A stretch of DNA of 64,000 nucleotides from Bog-159 sp049511415 (GCA_049511415.1 JBEKYC010000031.1:1-64000), one strand, 5' to 3'. Shown: positions 7,735 to 16,230, counted from the first letter of the stretch. Made by a program: numbers and translations. Notes: generated by a model from the letters alone, not told the origin.

Positions 7735-9549
7735 ATGGTATCAATGCACGAGCAGTACGAGGTGGTGGTGATCGGTGCGGGACACGCGGGATGCGAGGCC
7801 GCGCGAGCCTGCGCCCGCATGGGTCTCAAGACCGCCATGGTCACCATGAACCTGGACCTGATCGCGCAGATGTCCTGCAATCCCGCCATTGGCGGCATCG
7901 CCAAGGGCCACCTGGTGCGCGAAATCGACGCGCTGGGCGGCGTCATGGGGGAGGTGGCGGATGCCGTCGGCATCCAGTTCCGCCTACTCAATACCAGCCG
8001 CGGACCGGCGGTCTGGTCGCCGCGCGCCCAGTGCGACAAGAAGATGTACCGCGTCCGCATGCGCGAACTCTTGGAGCGCGAGCCCAATCTGCGCATCAAA
8101 CAGGCCGAAGTCGCCGCCCTCGAAATGAGCGCCGCTCCCCAGCGCCGCGTGACCGGTGTCCGCCTGCGCGACGGGCGCTCGCTCAGCGCCGGCGCGGTCA
8201 TCGTGACCACCGGAACATTCTTGAACGGCCTGGCGCATGTCGGCGAAATGCAGTATAGTTGCGGCCGTAACGGCGAGGCGCCCTCCCACCTTCTGGCCGA
8301 GCAATTCCGTTCCTTCGGTTTGCAATGGACCCGTCTGAAGACCGGCACCCCCCCGCGGCTGGACGCCCGTTCCATCGATTGGCGCCGCTTCGAGCCCCAA
8401 CCCGGCGATGCCGACCCGACGCCGTTCTCGTTCCTCACCGCGAAAATCGACCGCCCCCAGGTCAGTTGCCACATCGGCTATACCACCGAAGAGACCCACC
8501 GCATCTTGCGCGAGGCCATCCCGCGCTCCCCTTTGTACAGCGGCCAAATCGAGGGCGTCGGCCCGCGCTACTGCCCGTCCATTGAGGACAAAGTCGTAAA
8601 ATTCCCGGATAAGATCCGGCACCAGATTTTCCTGGAGCCGGAGGGTCTGGACACTAACGAAATCTACGTGAATGGTATGTCCACCAGCATGCCGATCGAC
8701 GTCCAGGCCGCCATGGTTGCGTCTGTGCCCGGTCTGGAACAGGCCGAAATGATCCGCCCCGGTTACGCCATCGAATACGATGCCATCGATCCGCGCGAGC
8801 TGGACCACAGGCTCGAGGTCAAAGCCATCCCGGGCCTGTATCTCGCCGGCCAGATTAATGGCACCTCCGGATACGAAGAGGCCGGCTGCCAGGGCCTTGT
8901 CGCCGGAATTAATGCCGCCTGCGCGATACGCGGGATCGAGCCTATGATCATCGGCCGCGCCGAAGGATACACCGGCATCCTGATCGACGACCTGATCAGC
9001 AAGGGCGCCGACGAGCCGTACCGCATGTTCACATCCCGGGCTGAATTCCGTCTGCATCTCCGTATTGACAACGCGGACGAGCGCTTGACGCCCATGGGCC
9101 GCCGCGTCGGCCTCGTCACTGACGACCGTTGGGAGTTGTTCGAGCGTAAGCAGCAGCAGAAGAAGATTCTGACGCAGTCCCTGCAATCGCACCGCTACGG
9201 GCAGTGGTTAAAGCGGCCGGAAGCTACCATGGGTGAGATTCTGCCATGGATCCGTGAGATTTTGGGTGACGAGCCGCTCCGCGGTGTTCTAACCACGGTT
9301 GAAACCGGGATCAAGTACAGCGGCTATATGGCCCAGCAGGATCGCCAGATCGAACGCCTGAAAGACTCGGAACGCCGTCCGATTCCCGAATCGTTCGGAT
9401 TCGGTGCCGTGCCGGGTCTCTCCCGCGAGGTTCAGGAGAAATTGGAACGTGTACGCCCCGCCACACTGGGCCAGGCCGCTCGAATCCCCGGCGTCACGCC
9501 CGCTGCCGTCGCCATTCTGGATGTGTATCTGAGTCTGGCGCATGCCTAG
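7735..9549 (+). CDS. mnmG: tRNA uridine-5-carboxymethylaminomethyl modification enzyme MnmG
   Basis: 604 aa. The FAD-binding subunit which with MnmE installs the (carboxymethyl)aminomethyl group on U34 of tRNAs. Seen: the dinucleotide motif VVVIGAGHAGCEAA, the family signatures SCNPAIGGIAKGHLVREID and TGTFLNGLAHVG, GQINGTSGYEEAGCQGLVAG and TSRAEFRLHLRIDNAD. The start may be ATG 7735 or ATG 7744 (MHEQYEVVVIG); neither has a clear ribosome-binding site. The last 8 nt overlap rsmG. The order mnmG-rsmG-parA-parB is the classic near-origin arrangement. Confidence 0.96.
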   Translation: MVSMHEQYEVVVIGAGHAGCEAARACARMGLKTAMVTMNLDLIAQMSCNPAIGGIAKGHLVREIDALGGVMGEVADAVGIQFRLLNTSRGPAVWSPRAQCDKKMYRVRMRELLEREPNLRIKQAEVAALEMSAAPQRRVTGVRLRDGRSLSAGAVIVTTGTFLNGLAHVGEMQYSCGRNGEAPSHLLAEQFRSFGLQWTRLKTGTPPRLDARSIDWRRFEPQPGDADPTPFSFLTAKIDRPQVSCHIGYTTEETHRILREAIPRSPLYSGQIEGVGPRYCPSIEDKVVKFPDKIRHQIFLEPEGLDTNEIYVNGMSTSMPIDVQAAMVASVPGLEQAEMIRPGYAIEYDAIDPRELDHRLEVKAIPGLYLAGQINGTSGYEEAGCQGLVAGINAACAIRGIEPMIIGRAEGYTGILIDDLISKGADEPYRMFTSRAEFRLHLRIDNADERLTPMGRRVGLVTDDRWELFERKQQQKKILTQSLQSHRYGQWLKRPEATMGEILPWIREILGDEPLRGVLTTVETGIKYSGYMAQQDRQIERLKDSERRPIPESFGFGAVPGLSREVQEKLERVRPATLGQAARIPGVTPAAVAILDVYLSLAHA

Positions 9550-10138
9550 CTTTTCTGAAGTCCTGCAATCGAAGTTCGCCGGGTTAGCTGCACTCTCGCC
9601 GGCTCAGATTGAGCTCCTGCTTGCCCATTATGAGTTGCTGAATCGCTGGAACCGTTCGCTGAACCTGACTAGCATCCGCACGTTGGAAGAAGCCGTGGAG
9701 CGCCACTACTGCGAGTCCCTATTCGCCGCAATCCAGCTTCCTGAGCAAGGCACCATAGCAGATATAGGCTCCGGTGCTGGCTTTCCCGGTATTCCGATCG
9801 CTATCATGCGGCCGAAATGTGCCGTGGCTCTGATTGAATCTCATCAACGCAAAGCCGCCTTCCTCAAGGAGGCCTCCCGTGGCCTCCGTAACGTGCGCGT
9901 ACTGGCGCGACGTGCCGAAGATCTATTAGAATCATTCGATTGGGTGGTTTCGCGGGCCGTTCGGTATAAAGATATCGCGCCTACCATACGGCAATTGGCG
10001 TCGAACGCGGAACTGCTAACCGGCGAAGCCCAGGAATCCGAGATGCCCGAGTTCGCCTGGCAACAGCCGATTCTGCTCCCATGGGGCGATCACCGCCATC
10101 TCTGGATCGGGCGGAGCAGGTTTCACGTGGAACGTTAG
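9542..10138 (+). CDS. rsmG: 16S rRNA (guanine527-N7) methyltransferase RsmG
   Basis: 198 aa. A class I SAM methyltransferase making m7G527 in 16S rRNA. The SAM motif ADIGSGAGFPGIPIAI, the preceding NRWNRSLNLTSI segment and VVSRAV near the C-terminus are family landmarks. It is slightly shorter than the E. coli protein (207 aa). It overlaps mnmG by 8 nt, so translation is probably coupled. A parS-like sequence (10120-10133) lies within its last codons. Confidence 0.94.
   Translation: MPSFSEVLQSKFAGLAALSPAQIELLLAHYELLNRWNRSLNLTSIRTLEEAVERHYCESLFAAIQLPEQGTIADIGSGAGFPGIPIAIMRPKCAVALIESHQRKAAFLKEASRGLRNVRVLARRAEDLLESFDWVVSRAVRYKDIAPTIRQLASNAELLTGEAQESEMPEFAWQQPILLPWGDHRHLWIGRSRFHVER
10120..10133. 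promoter_or_regulatory. parS-like site 1 (one mismatch)
   Basis: GTTTCACGTGGAAC matches the ParB-binding parS core GTTTCACGTGAAAC at 13 of 14 positions. It lies in the 3' end of rsmG, just upstream of parA. Confidence 0.75.
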
Positions 10139-10149
10139 TAAGGGGGTTG

Positions 10150-10163
10150 GTTTCACGTGAAAC
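10150..10163. promoter_or_regulatory. parS site 2 (perfect palindrome)
   Basis: GTTTCACGTGAAAC is the exact 14-nt palindromic core of the bacterial chromosomal parS consensus. It sits in the rsmG-parA intergenic gap, where ParB would load and spread. Confidence 0.9.
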
Positions 10164-10171
10164 GAAGGCAC

Positions 10172-10184
10172 TTTCGGGTGAAAC
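10172..10184. promoter_or_regulatory. Degenerate parS-like half site 3
   Basis: TTTCGGGTGAAAC keeps the right half GTGAAAC and the outer TTTC of the parS core, with two central changes. It is probably a weak ParB site or a decayed copy next to the two better sites. Confidence 0.45.
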
Positions 10185-10211
10185 GACGAAGATTCGTGAT
10201 AGCATGGCCCC

Positions 10212-11057
10212 TTGGGCACAATCCTCGCCATCACCAACCAGAAAGGTGGAGTCGGTAAGACAACCACCGCCATCAATCTCGCGGCCGCCCTCGCCGCCAA
10301 CGATCTTCGCGTCCTGGTGATCGACTCCGACCCCCAAGGAAACGCCACCACCGGCCTCGGTGGAACTAAAGACCCGTCCCGCGCCAGTCTTTACCAGATT
10401 CTCCTCGGTAACGCCGAAGTCGCCGAAGCCATCGTCCACACCTCCTTCGAAGGCCTCGACCTCGTACCCGGCGACAAGAACCTCGTCGGCGCCAATCTTG
10501 AACTAGTCGATACCCCACGCCGCGAATTCCGCCTCCGCGAAAAAGCCAACGCCACCCGCCCGCTTTACGACTTCATCATTATCGATTGCCCACCAGCCCT
10601 CGATCTCCTGACCCTCAACGCCCTCATCGCCGCTGACGCCGTCCTCATTCCTATTCAGTGCGAATTCTTCGCCCTCGAGGGCATCTCCGAACTCATGGAC
10701 ACCATCGAGCGCATCCGGGACTCCTTCGGCCACAACATCCGTATCGAAGGCATCCTGCTCACCATGTTCGACGACCGCACCAACCTCACCCGCCAGGTCG
10801 CCAACGATCTGCGCGATTTCTTCCGCGATCAGGTCTTCGAAACCGTCATCCCCCGAAGCATCCGCCTGGCCGAAGCTCCCAGTCACGGCCAGACCATCCT
10901 GGCCTACGACGTCCGCTCCCGCGGCTCCGAAAGTTATATCCGCCTCGCTAAGGAAATTCTGGACCATGAACAAAAACGTGGAAACCCCGCGCAGAGCCCT
11001 GGGCAAGGGACTGAGCGCGCTCCTGCCGACCAGGCCGACACCCCAACCCGCGACTGA
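10212..11057 (+). CDS. parA: Chromosome partitioning ATPase ParA/Soj
   Basis: 281 aa. A deviant-Walker ATPase that binds DNA non-specifically and moves ParB-parS complexes. Seen: Walker A KGGVGKTTTAINLA close to the N-terminus, A' box VIDSDPQGNATTGL and Walker B-like FIIIDCPPALDLLT. The start is TTG at 10212, which places the first strand (GTILAITNQKGG) as in Soj. The body ends as usual near SYIRLAKEIL. Then about 30 extra Gln/Pro/Ala-rich residues are read through the first 92 nt of parB in another frame. Three parS-like sites lie upstream. Confidence 0.95.
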   Translation: MGTILAITNQKGGVGKTTTAINLAAALAANDLRVLVIDSDPQGNATTGLGGTKDPSRASLYQILLGNAEVAEAIVHTSFEGLDLVPGDKNLVGANLELVDTPRREFRLREKANATRPLYDFIIIDCPPALDLLTLNALIAADAVLIPIQCEFFALEGISELMDTIERIRDSFGHNIRIEGILLTMFDDRTNLTRQVANDLRDFFRDQVFETVIPRSIRLAEAPSHGQTILAYDVRSRGSESYIRLAKEILDHEQKRGNPAQSPGQGTERAPADQADTPTRD

Positions 11058-11859
11058 CCTGCCCCACTCCGGCGAAGAGGTCGCGCTGCTCGCTATCGAC
11101 GCCATCGATCCCAATCCGCTGCAGCCCCGGCGCATCTTCCATCACGACCGCATAGAAGAACTCGCCCAATCCATCCGCGCCAACGGCATCATCCAGCCGC
11201 TGGTCGTCCGCCGCCGCGCCGAACGCTATCAACTCGTCGCCGGCGAGCGCCGCTGGCGCGCCGCCAAAATCGCTGGCGTCGAACGCGTGCCGGCCGTGAT
11301 CCAGGACATCGCCGACGATCGCCTCCTCGAAATTACCCTCATCGAGAACATCCAACGCGAAGACCTGAACCCCATCGAAACCGCCCAGGCCTTCGACCGC
11401 CTCTGCCGCGAACTGCAATTGAGTCACGAAGAGGTCGGCAACCGCACGGGGAAAGACCGCTCCACCATCACCAACCTCATCCGCCTCCTGCAGCTCCCCT
11501 CCGACCTCCAACAGTTGATCGGCGAGAAGCGCTTGTCCGCCGGACATGCCCGCTGCCTGCTCACACTGCCTACCCCTGAACTGCAGCGCCAGGTCGCGGA
11601 AAAGGCCATAGCCCAGGGTTGGAACGTGCGCCAAACCGAGCGCCTCACCCAAAAGCTATTGGAAGACCGCAAGCCGAAGTCCGTGGATCAAGTCCAGGAC
11701 CCCAACGTCAAGGCGGCAATAGAAGAGTTGGAGCGTGTCCTCGGAACCAAAGTTAGAATCGTCGAGCGCGCCCGCCAGAAAGGCCGCATCGAAATCGATT
11801 ATTACTCCACCGACGACCTCGACCGCATCTATTCTACAATTGTCGGAGAAACTCACTAA
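10966..11859 (+). CDS. parB: Chromosome partitioning protein ParB
   Basis: 297 aa. A CTP-dependent DNA clamp that loads at parS. The N-terminal ParA-activating peptide RRALGKGLSALLP fixes the ATG at 10966. The CTPase/ParB-N domain includes IDPNPLQPR, GIIQPLVVRR, YQLVAGERRWRAAK and LIENIQREDLNPIE. The HTH region for parS is at about 145-190 (GKDRSTITNLIRLLQLP) and the C-terminal dimerisation region at about 235-297. The gene overlaps parA by 92 nt in a different frame. Its stop (11857-11859) abuts the stop of the convergent MerR gene with no gap. Confidence 0.95.
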   Translation: MNKNVETPRRALGKGLSALLPTRPTPQPATDLPHSGEEVALLAIDAIDPNPLQPRRIFHHDRIEELAQSIRANGIIQPLVVRRRAERYQLVAGERRWRAAKIAGVERVPAVIQDIADDRLLEITLIENIQREDLNPIETAQAFDRLCRELQLSHEEVGNRTGKDRSTITNLIRLLQLPSDLQQLIGEKRLSAGHARCLLTLPTPELQRQVAEKAIAQGWNVRQTERLTQKLLEDRKPKSVDQVQDPNVKAAIEELERVLGTKVRIVERARQKGRIEIDYYSTDDLDRIYSTIVGETH

Positions 11860-12240
11860 CTATTTCAATATCTGTAAGATAGAAGACAATTCCCCGCGAA
11901 TCATCGCCAGCGGATCAGGCGTGAACAAGTCCCTCTGTTGCCGCTCTGGTCCCTTTGCCTTCCCGCCTTTGGCCTCGCTCTGCAGAGTTTGCCGCGCGCC
12001 CTCGATCGTGTACCGCTTCTCGTAAAGCAGGTGCTTGATCTTCAGCAGCAGTTCCACGTCCTTGCGCCGGTAAAGCCGGTGCCCCGTCCCCGATTTCTTC
12101 GGCGCCAGGCTCGGGAATTCCGTCTCCCAGTACCGCAGAACATAAGGCTCCACCCCCAGTAAACCGGCCACTTCGCCGATTCTGAAATACAGCTTGTCCG
12201 GGATTTCAGGGGTCTCCTGGGGTACGGCCGGGTCTGTCAT
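11860..12240 (-). CDS. MerR-family transcriptional regulator
   Basis: 126 aa. The N-terminal winged HTH (residues about 17-85) has the MerR pattern: YFRIGEVAGLLGVEPYVLRYWETEF, then LAPKKSGTGHRLYRRKDVELLL. The C-terminal part is short and Lys/Gln-rich, with no metal-binding cysteines and no large ligand domain, so the inducer is unknown. It is the compact type often encoded near housekeeping genes in acidobacteria and deltaproteobacteria. It converges on parB with zero intergenic bases; no terminator fits between them. Confidence 0.85.
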   Translation of the reverse strand: MTDPAVPQETPEIPDKLYFRIGEVAGLLGVEPYVLRYWETEFPSLAPKKSGTGHRLYRRKDVELLLKIKHLLYEKRYTIEGARQTLQSEAKGGKAKGPERQQRDLFTPDPLAMIRGELSSILQILK

Positions 12241-12303
12241 CAGTCTCCCGTCATCCTACCCTACTGCGCACGGATTGTCACGATCATCGGCCGGCCAGCC
12301 GGC

Positions 12304-14967
12304 TCATTCCTCCCGTAACGCAGCTAATGGATCGATCCGCACCGCCTGGCGCGCCGGCAAGTACGCCGCGATCGTTGCCACCGCCACCAGCACCAGACAA
12401 GCGCTGCCCAAAGTCACCGGATCGGTAGGCGTCAACCCGAAAAGCATGGCACGCACGAACCGCCCGCATACTAAAGCGCCGCCCAACCCCACCACAATCC
12501 CCGCGCCAAGCAACCCCGCCGTCTCGCCCAGAATCAGCCGGACCACCGCCCCCGGACTCGAACCCAGCGCCATCCGAATGCCGATCTCGCTGCGCCGCCG
12601 CGTCACCGCATAAGCCATCACGCCATACAATCCCAGGCTCGCCAGTATCAGCGCCAGCACGCCGAAGATCGATGCCAGCCGTGCCACCAGCCGCTCTTGC
12701 AGCAGTGAATCGTCGATCTGCGTCGCAAGCAGCCGGAAATCCAGCCCAATCCTTGGATCGGCAGCCCGCGCCGCTTCCTTTACCCGCGCGATCACATCCC
12801 CCATCGGACCCTGAAAGCGCACCTCGCACCAGTAGAAAACCGCCGGATTCTGCGTGATCGGCACATAAATCGTGGGCGGAGCCTCCCGCTTCAGGCTTCT
12901 GTATTTCGCGTCCTTCACCACGCCCACGATCTCCGCCACCATCTCCGGGCGCTTCTCAAACGCCGGCTCCCGATAGCGTTCGCCCAGTGGACTCTTCCCG
13001 GGAAAGAACATCCGCGCCGCTGTCTCGTTGACCACCGCGATCCGTGGCGCATGCAACGTGTCCCGCTGCGCGAAGTCCCGGCCCGCCAACAGCGGTGTCC
13101 CCATCGTCTCGAAAAAGCCCGGCGAAACCGTGTTGAACCAGCTATGCACTTTCCGCCAACCTTCGCCGGACGCGCTCACCTCCAAGTCACCCATCCACGC
13201 GATCTGGCCGATCGGTGTAGCTGCCGAAGCCGCCGCGGCCCGTACTCCCGGCAGCTCCCGCAACCGCTCCAGCAGTTGCCCCGACATCGCATATTGGCGT
13301 TCCGGCGAATAACCCGTCAGGTGCCAATCCGGTCGCACCAGCAGCAAATGATCGCCCCGGAAACCCATGTCCTGCGTCAGCAGCGCGTGCAGGCTGCGCA
13401 CGAAAAGCCCCGCCCCGATCGCCAGCAGCAGCGAAATCGCCACCTGCGCGCTCACCAGCACGCGGCCAAATCCCAACCGCTGCCGCGAATCCGTCAGCCC
13501 GCGCGTGCCCTCCTTCAAAGCGGATCGCGCCGCCGGCCGGGTCGCGCGCAGCGCCGGCGCCAGGCCGCACAGCACTCCCGTGAGCACCGCCAGTCCCGCC
13601 GTGAAAGCCAGCACCCGCCAATCCGGCGACAAATTCATGAAGCCGCGCTGCCACGAAGGCGATATCCAGGCCACCATCACGCCGCTCGCCCACCGCGCCA
13701 TTACCACCCCCAGCGCCGCGCCGCTCAGCGACAGAATCAGACTCTCCGTGATAAGCAACCGGACCAGCCGTCCCCGGCTCGCGCCCAAAGCCAGCCGCAC
13801 CGCCACCTCGCGGCCGCGTGCTCCCGCGCGTGCCAGCAGCAGATTGGCCAGATTCGAGCACGCCATCAGCAATACCAGCCCGACCATCGCCATCAGCAGA
13901 ATCAGCGACGCGCCGTACTCGCCGCGCAAATACGACATCCCGCGCCCGGCAGGCTTCAACACCATGTACGGCGGCTTCCGCGGATCGTCCGGAAACAAGC
14001 CATGGAATATCGGCGGCATCCACACATCCAGCCGCGCCGACGCCCGCCGTAAGTCCACGCCCGGCTTCAGCCGCCCGAAGATCGTCAACCACCAATAGTG
14101 CTGTCCGTCCATGTACGGGCCGTCAGGGTGAAATAACGGCTCGCACGCGATCGGCACCGCCACCTCGAACATCTCGCCCACGTACGTGCCGAAGAAGCCG
14201 CGCTCAATCACTCCGATAATCTCGAACACATGATTATCCAGCCGGATCGTGCGGCCCACAATGTTCCGATCGCCCGCATAGTGCCTCTGCCAGAAGTCGT
14301 AGCTCAGCACCGCCACAGGCGCCGCGCCCCGCTGATCGTCCGCCTCGTTGATCCCGCGCCCTAGCCGCGCCCTGACGCCCAGCGTGGCAAAATACGACCC
14401 GCTCACATACAAACCGCCCGCCGGCTGCTTCTCGCCTCCCGCCGATAGATCGAAATCGCCGGCGCCGCCTGACGCGAACATCTCGCTGAAAATATCCTGC
14501 CGCTGGCGAATCTCCCGCCATAGCGCGTATGTAGCGCTGTCGTCATCCGCGCCCTGCCCTAGCGACACCAGGCTCTGCGGATCGCGCACCGGCAAAGGCT
14601 TCAGCAGCAGCGCGTCGATCATCGTGAAGATCGCGGTATTGGCCCCGATCCCTAGCGCCAGCGATCCCACCGCCACGGCGGCAAACAAAGGACCCTTCCG
14701 TAAAATCCGCAGCGCATACCGCAGATCCTGCGCCGTATCCTCCAACCAGCGCGTGCCGCGCGCATCCCGGCAAGCCTCGCGCACAGGCTCCATCCCGCCC
14801 AAATCCAATCGCGCCCGCCGCTCCGCCTCCGTCGCCGTTAGTCCAGACCGACGGTATTTCTCCACGGCCTTCTCCATGTGGAATCGGATCTCATCGTCCA
14901 TCTCCGCTTCCACATCCCGCCGCCAAACCAACGCGCGTATCCGATAAAGTAGATCCGAGAACATCAT
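12304..14967 (-). CDS. ADOP-type ABC transporter permease (MacB/FtsX-like, duplicated)
   Basis: About 887 aa. The N-terminal cytoplasmic segment (LLYRIRALVWRRDVEAEMDDEIRFH) is typical of acidobacterial duplicated orphan permeases. It is followed by a first TM near residues 90-115 (AVAVGSLALGIGANTAIF), a MacB periplasmic domain and FtsX bundle, and then a second copy of both, with the last FtsX near the C-terminus (GVMAYAVTRRRSEIGIRMALG). No ATPase is encoded nearby. MacB-type proteins act as mechanotransmitters rather than pores; the role of ADOPs is unknown. The ATG at 14967 overlaps the PadR stop (ATGA), so an in-frame extension to 15015 is rejected. Confidence 0.88.
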   Translation of the reverse strand: MMFSDLLYRIRALVWRRDVEAEMDDEIRFHMEKAVEKYRRSGLTATEAERRARLDLGGMEPVREACRDARGTRWLEDTAQDLRYALRILRKGPLFAAVAVGSLALGIGANTAIFTMIDALLLKPLPVRDPQSLVSLGQGADDDSATYALWREIRQRQDIFSEMFASGGAGDFDLSAGGEKQPAGGLYVSGSYFATLGVRARLGRGINEADDQRGAAPVAVLSYDFWQRHYAGDRNIVGRTIRLDNHVFEIIGVIERGFFGTYVGEMFEVAVPIACEPLFHPDGPYMDGQHYWWLTIFGRLKPGVDLRRASARLDVWMPPIFHGLFPDDPRKPPYMVLKPAGRGMSYLRGEYGASLILLMAMVGLVLLMACSNLANLLLARAGARGREVAVRLALGASRGRLVRLLITESLILSLSGAALGVVMARWASGVMVAWISPSWQRGFMNLSPDWRVLAFTAGLAVLTGVLCGLAPALRATRPAARSALKEGTRGLTDSRQRLGFGRVLVSAQVAISLLLAIGAGLFVRSLHALLTQDMGFRGDHLLLVRPDWHLTGYSPERQYAMSGQLLERLRELPGVRAAAASAATPIGQIAWMGDLEVSASGEGWRKVHSWFNTVSPGFFETMGTPLLAGRDFAQRDTLHAPRIAVVNETAARMFFPGKSPLGERYREPAFEKRPEMVAEIVGVVKDAKYRSLKREAPPTIYVPITQNPAVFYWCEVRFQGPMGDVIARVKEAARAADPRIGLDFRLLATQIDDSLLQERLVARLASIFGVLALILASLGLYGVMAYAVTRRRSEIGIRMALGSSPGAVVRLILGETAGLLGAGIVVGLGGALVCGRFVRAMLFGLTPTDPVTLGSACLVLVAVATIAAYLPARQAVRIDPLAALREE

Positions 14968-15296
14968 TCCCCCAAATCCAAAACCTGATCCACCACCGCC
15001 GTCAGCCTCCGCCACGCAGCCGTCTCGGTCGCCAGTTGTTTCCGCCCCTGTCTGGTCAGCTCATAATACTTCGCCCGCCGCTTGTTCTCGGTCTCCGCCC
15101 ACTGCGCCGATATCCATCCCCGCCGCTCCAGTCGATGCAGCGCTGGATACAGCGATCCCTGCTGCACCTGCAGCGCGTCACCGGAGATCTGCTGCAGCCG
15201 CTCCGAAATCGCCCAGCCGTGCAGAGGCTCCAAAGCCACCGCCTTCAAGATCAATAAATCCAAAGTGCCTTGCGGCAGCTCCATCCGTTCCGCCAT
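14964..15296 (-). CDS. PadR-family transcriptional regulator (ADOP-linked)
   Basis: 110 aa. A winged-helix PadR protein. Seen: LPQGTLDLLILKAVALEPLHGWAI, the recognition region GDALQVQQGSLYPALHRLERRGWI, and the wing WAETENKRRAKYYELTRQGRKQL. A short C-terminal helix ends in VVDQVLDLGE. The start MAERMELPQG (ATG 15296) matches family length; an upstream extension to 15350 reads through an unlikely leader. The stop overlaps the permease start by 4 nt, so the pair is cotranscribed and PadR probably represses its own operon. Confidence 0.9.
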   Translation of the reverse strand: MAERMELPQGTLDLLILKAVALEPLHGWAISERLQQISGDALQVQQGSLYPALHRLERRGWISAQWAETENKRRAKYYELTRQGRKQLATETAAWRRLTAVVDQVLDLGE

Positions 15297-15361
15297 AAGT
15301 GTCCGCTCCAAAAGTATCACGGCTCCTGTAGAAGCGCAAGGGGAACCCATGAGCCGCCTTC

Positions 15362-15398
15362 ATCCGTGTTTATCGGTGTTCATCGGTGGCCAAATAAT
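15362..15398 (+). repeat. Dispersed repeat element, copy 1
   Basis: This stretch contains GTGTTTATCGGTGTTCATCG followed by GTGGC. The same string occurs in reverse complement at 48920-48944 between atpD and atpG. It has internal GTGTT(C/T)ATCGGT repetition. It lies in the gap upstream of padR. It looks like a small non-coding interspersed element; no function is assigned. Confidence 0.6.
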
Positions 15399-15583
15399 CA
15401 GAGTCACAACCTCTCTCCAAAAATCCGCTCGCGGATACCCTCGCCCCCTCAGCCACTTACCCGGATCACCCCAGCCCCCGCCCCACGAACCTCATCCACA
15501 CCGGTGCTATGGTGAAGCCGGATCGGAAGACCGCACCGCGTCTTCCCCAAAATTGGTTCTGTTCCGCAATTTCCTCCAACCCT

Positions 15584-16111
15584 ATGCCAACAAAGAAACA
15601 ACTCGCGGCCAACCGCCGCAACGCAGCCAGGTGTACCGGCCCCAAAACCGACACCGGCAAAGCCAAATGCAGCCTGAACGCCCTGCGCCACGGCTTCTAC
15701 TCCTCAACGGTCATTCTGCCCGGCGAAAATCCGGCCGAATTCGACAAAATGCTGCACCAGCTCCGGACCACCTACCAGCCCGCGGACGATTACCAGCAGC
15801 AAATGGTCGATGAACTGGCCGCCATCAAGTGGAAACTCCGCCGCGTCGAGTTGTTCGAAGCCGGCCTCCTGATCGAACACGGCGACGAACCCGCCAGCAC
15901 CTGCCTCGCCCAGTTCGATCGCGTCACCCAAATCGGGTGCCGCCTCCGCCGCATGATGTTCAAACTTTACAAGGAGTTGGCAGCCATTAAGGCATCCCGC
16001 CCGCCGCAGCCCGTAGAGGCCCCATCCCAGGACCGCCCCCCGGATCGCGAGCCCGTCCCGATCCGCCCTACCGCCTCCGCTGAAATGACGCCCAAGACCA
16101 ACACGGCATAA
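15584..16111 (+). CDS. Conserved hypothetical protein (ANRRNA...GPKTDTGKA family)
   Basis: 175 aa from ATG 15584 (MPTKKQLAANRRNA). The first 45 residues carry the recurrent motif ANRRNAARCTGPKTDTGKA-x-CSLNALRHGFYS, which I recognise from uncharacterised acidobacterial and planctomycete proteins. The centre is a charged helical region (DDYQQQMVDELAAIKWKLRRVELFEA), and the C-terminal 45 residues are Pro-rich and probably disordered. There is no signal peptide and no TM segment. The N-terminus, rich in basic residues and Asn, could bind nucleic acid, but this is a guess. It stands alone between padR and nifJ. A longer start at 15509 reads through an unlikely N-terminus. Confidence 0.65.
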   Translation: MPTKKQLAANRRNAARCTGPKTDTGKAKCSLNALRHGFYSSTVILPGENPAEFDKMLHQLRTTYQPADDYQQQMVDELAAIKWKLRRVELFEAGLLIEHGDEPASTCLAQFDRVTQIGCRLRRMMFKLYKELAAIKASRPPQPVEAPSQDRPPDREPVPIRPTASAEMTPKTNTA

Positions 16112-16177
16112 ACGCCCGCCTGCCGCGTCCCCGCCACGAAAAAACCCCACGTGTAGATTTTTACGACAAACAGGTCT

Positions 16178-16183
16178 TATAAT
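16178..16183 (+). promoter_or_regulatory. Probable -10 box of the nifJ promoter
   Basis: TATAAT, 48 bp before the nifJ TTG start, in an AT-rich stretch (16150-16195) that stands out from the GC-rich surroundings. No convincing -35 hexamer is seen at 16-18 bp, so an activator may be needed. Confidence 0.45.
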
Positions 16184-16230
16184 ATAGTTTCAGTCTTAGC
16201 CATCCGCAATCTAGGTAAGAGGGGGAAGTC

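Noticed and set aside
6483..8474. Long minus-strand frame extending purD to 663 aa
   Set aside because: The extra N-terminal part is antisense to mnmG; the conserved PurD start MRVLIIGGGG fixes 7724.
8325..8599. Various frames inside mnmG, cheA, atpA and nifJ
   Set aside because: All are alternative frames of clearly identified genes with no RBS or recognisable domain.
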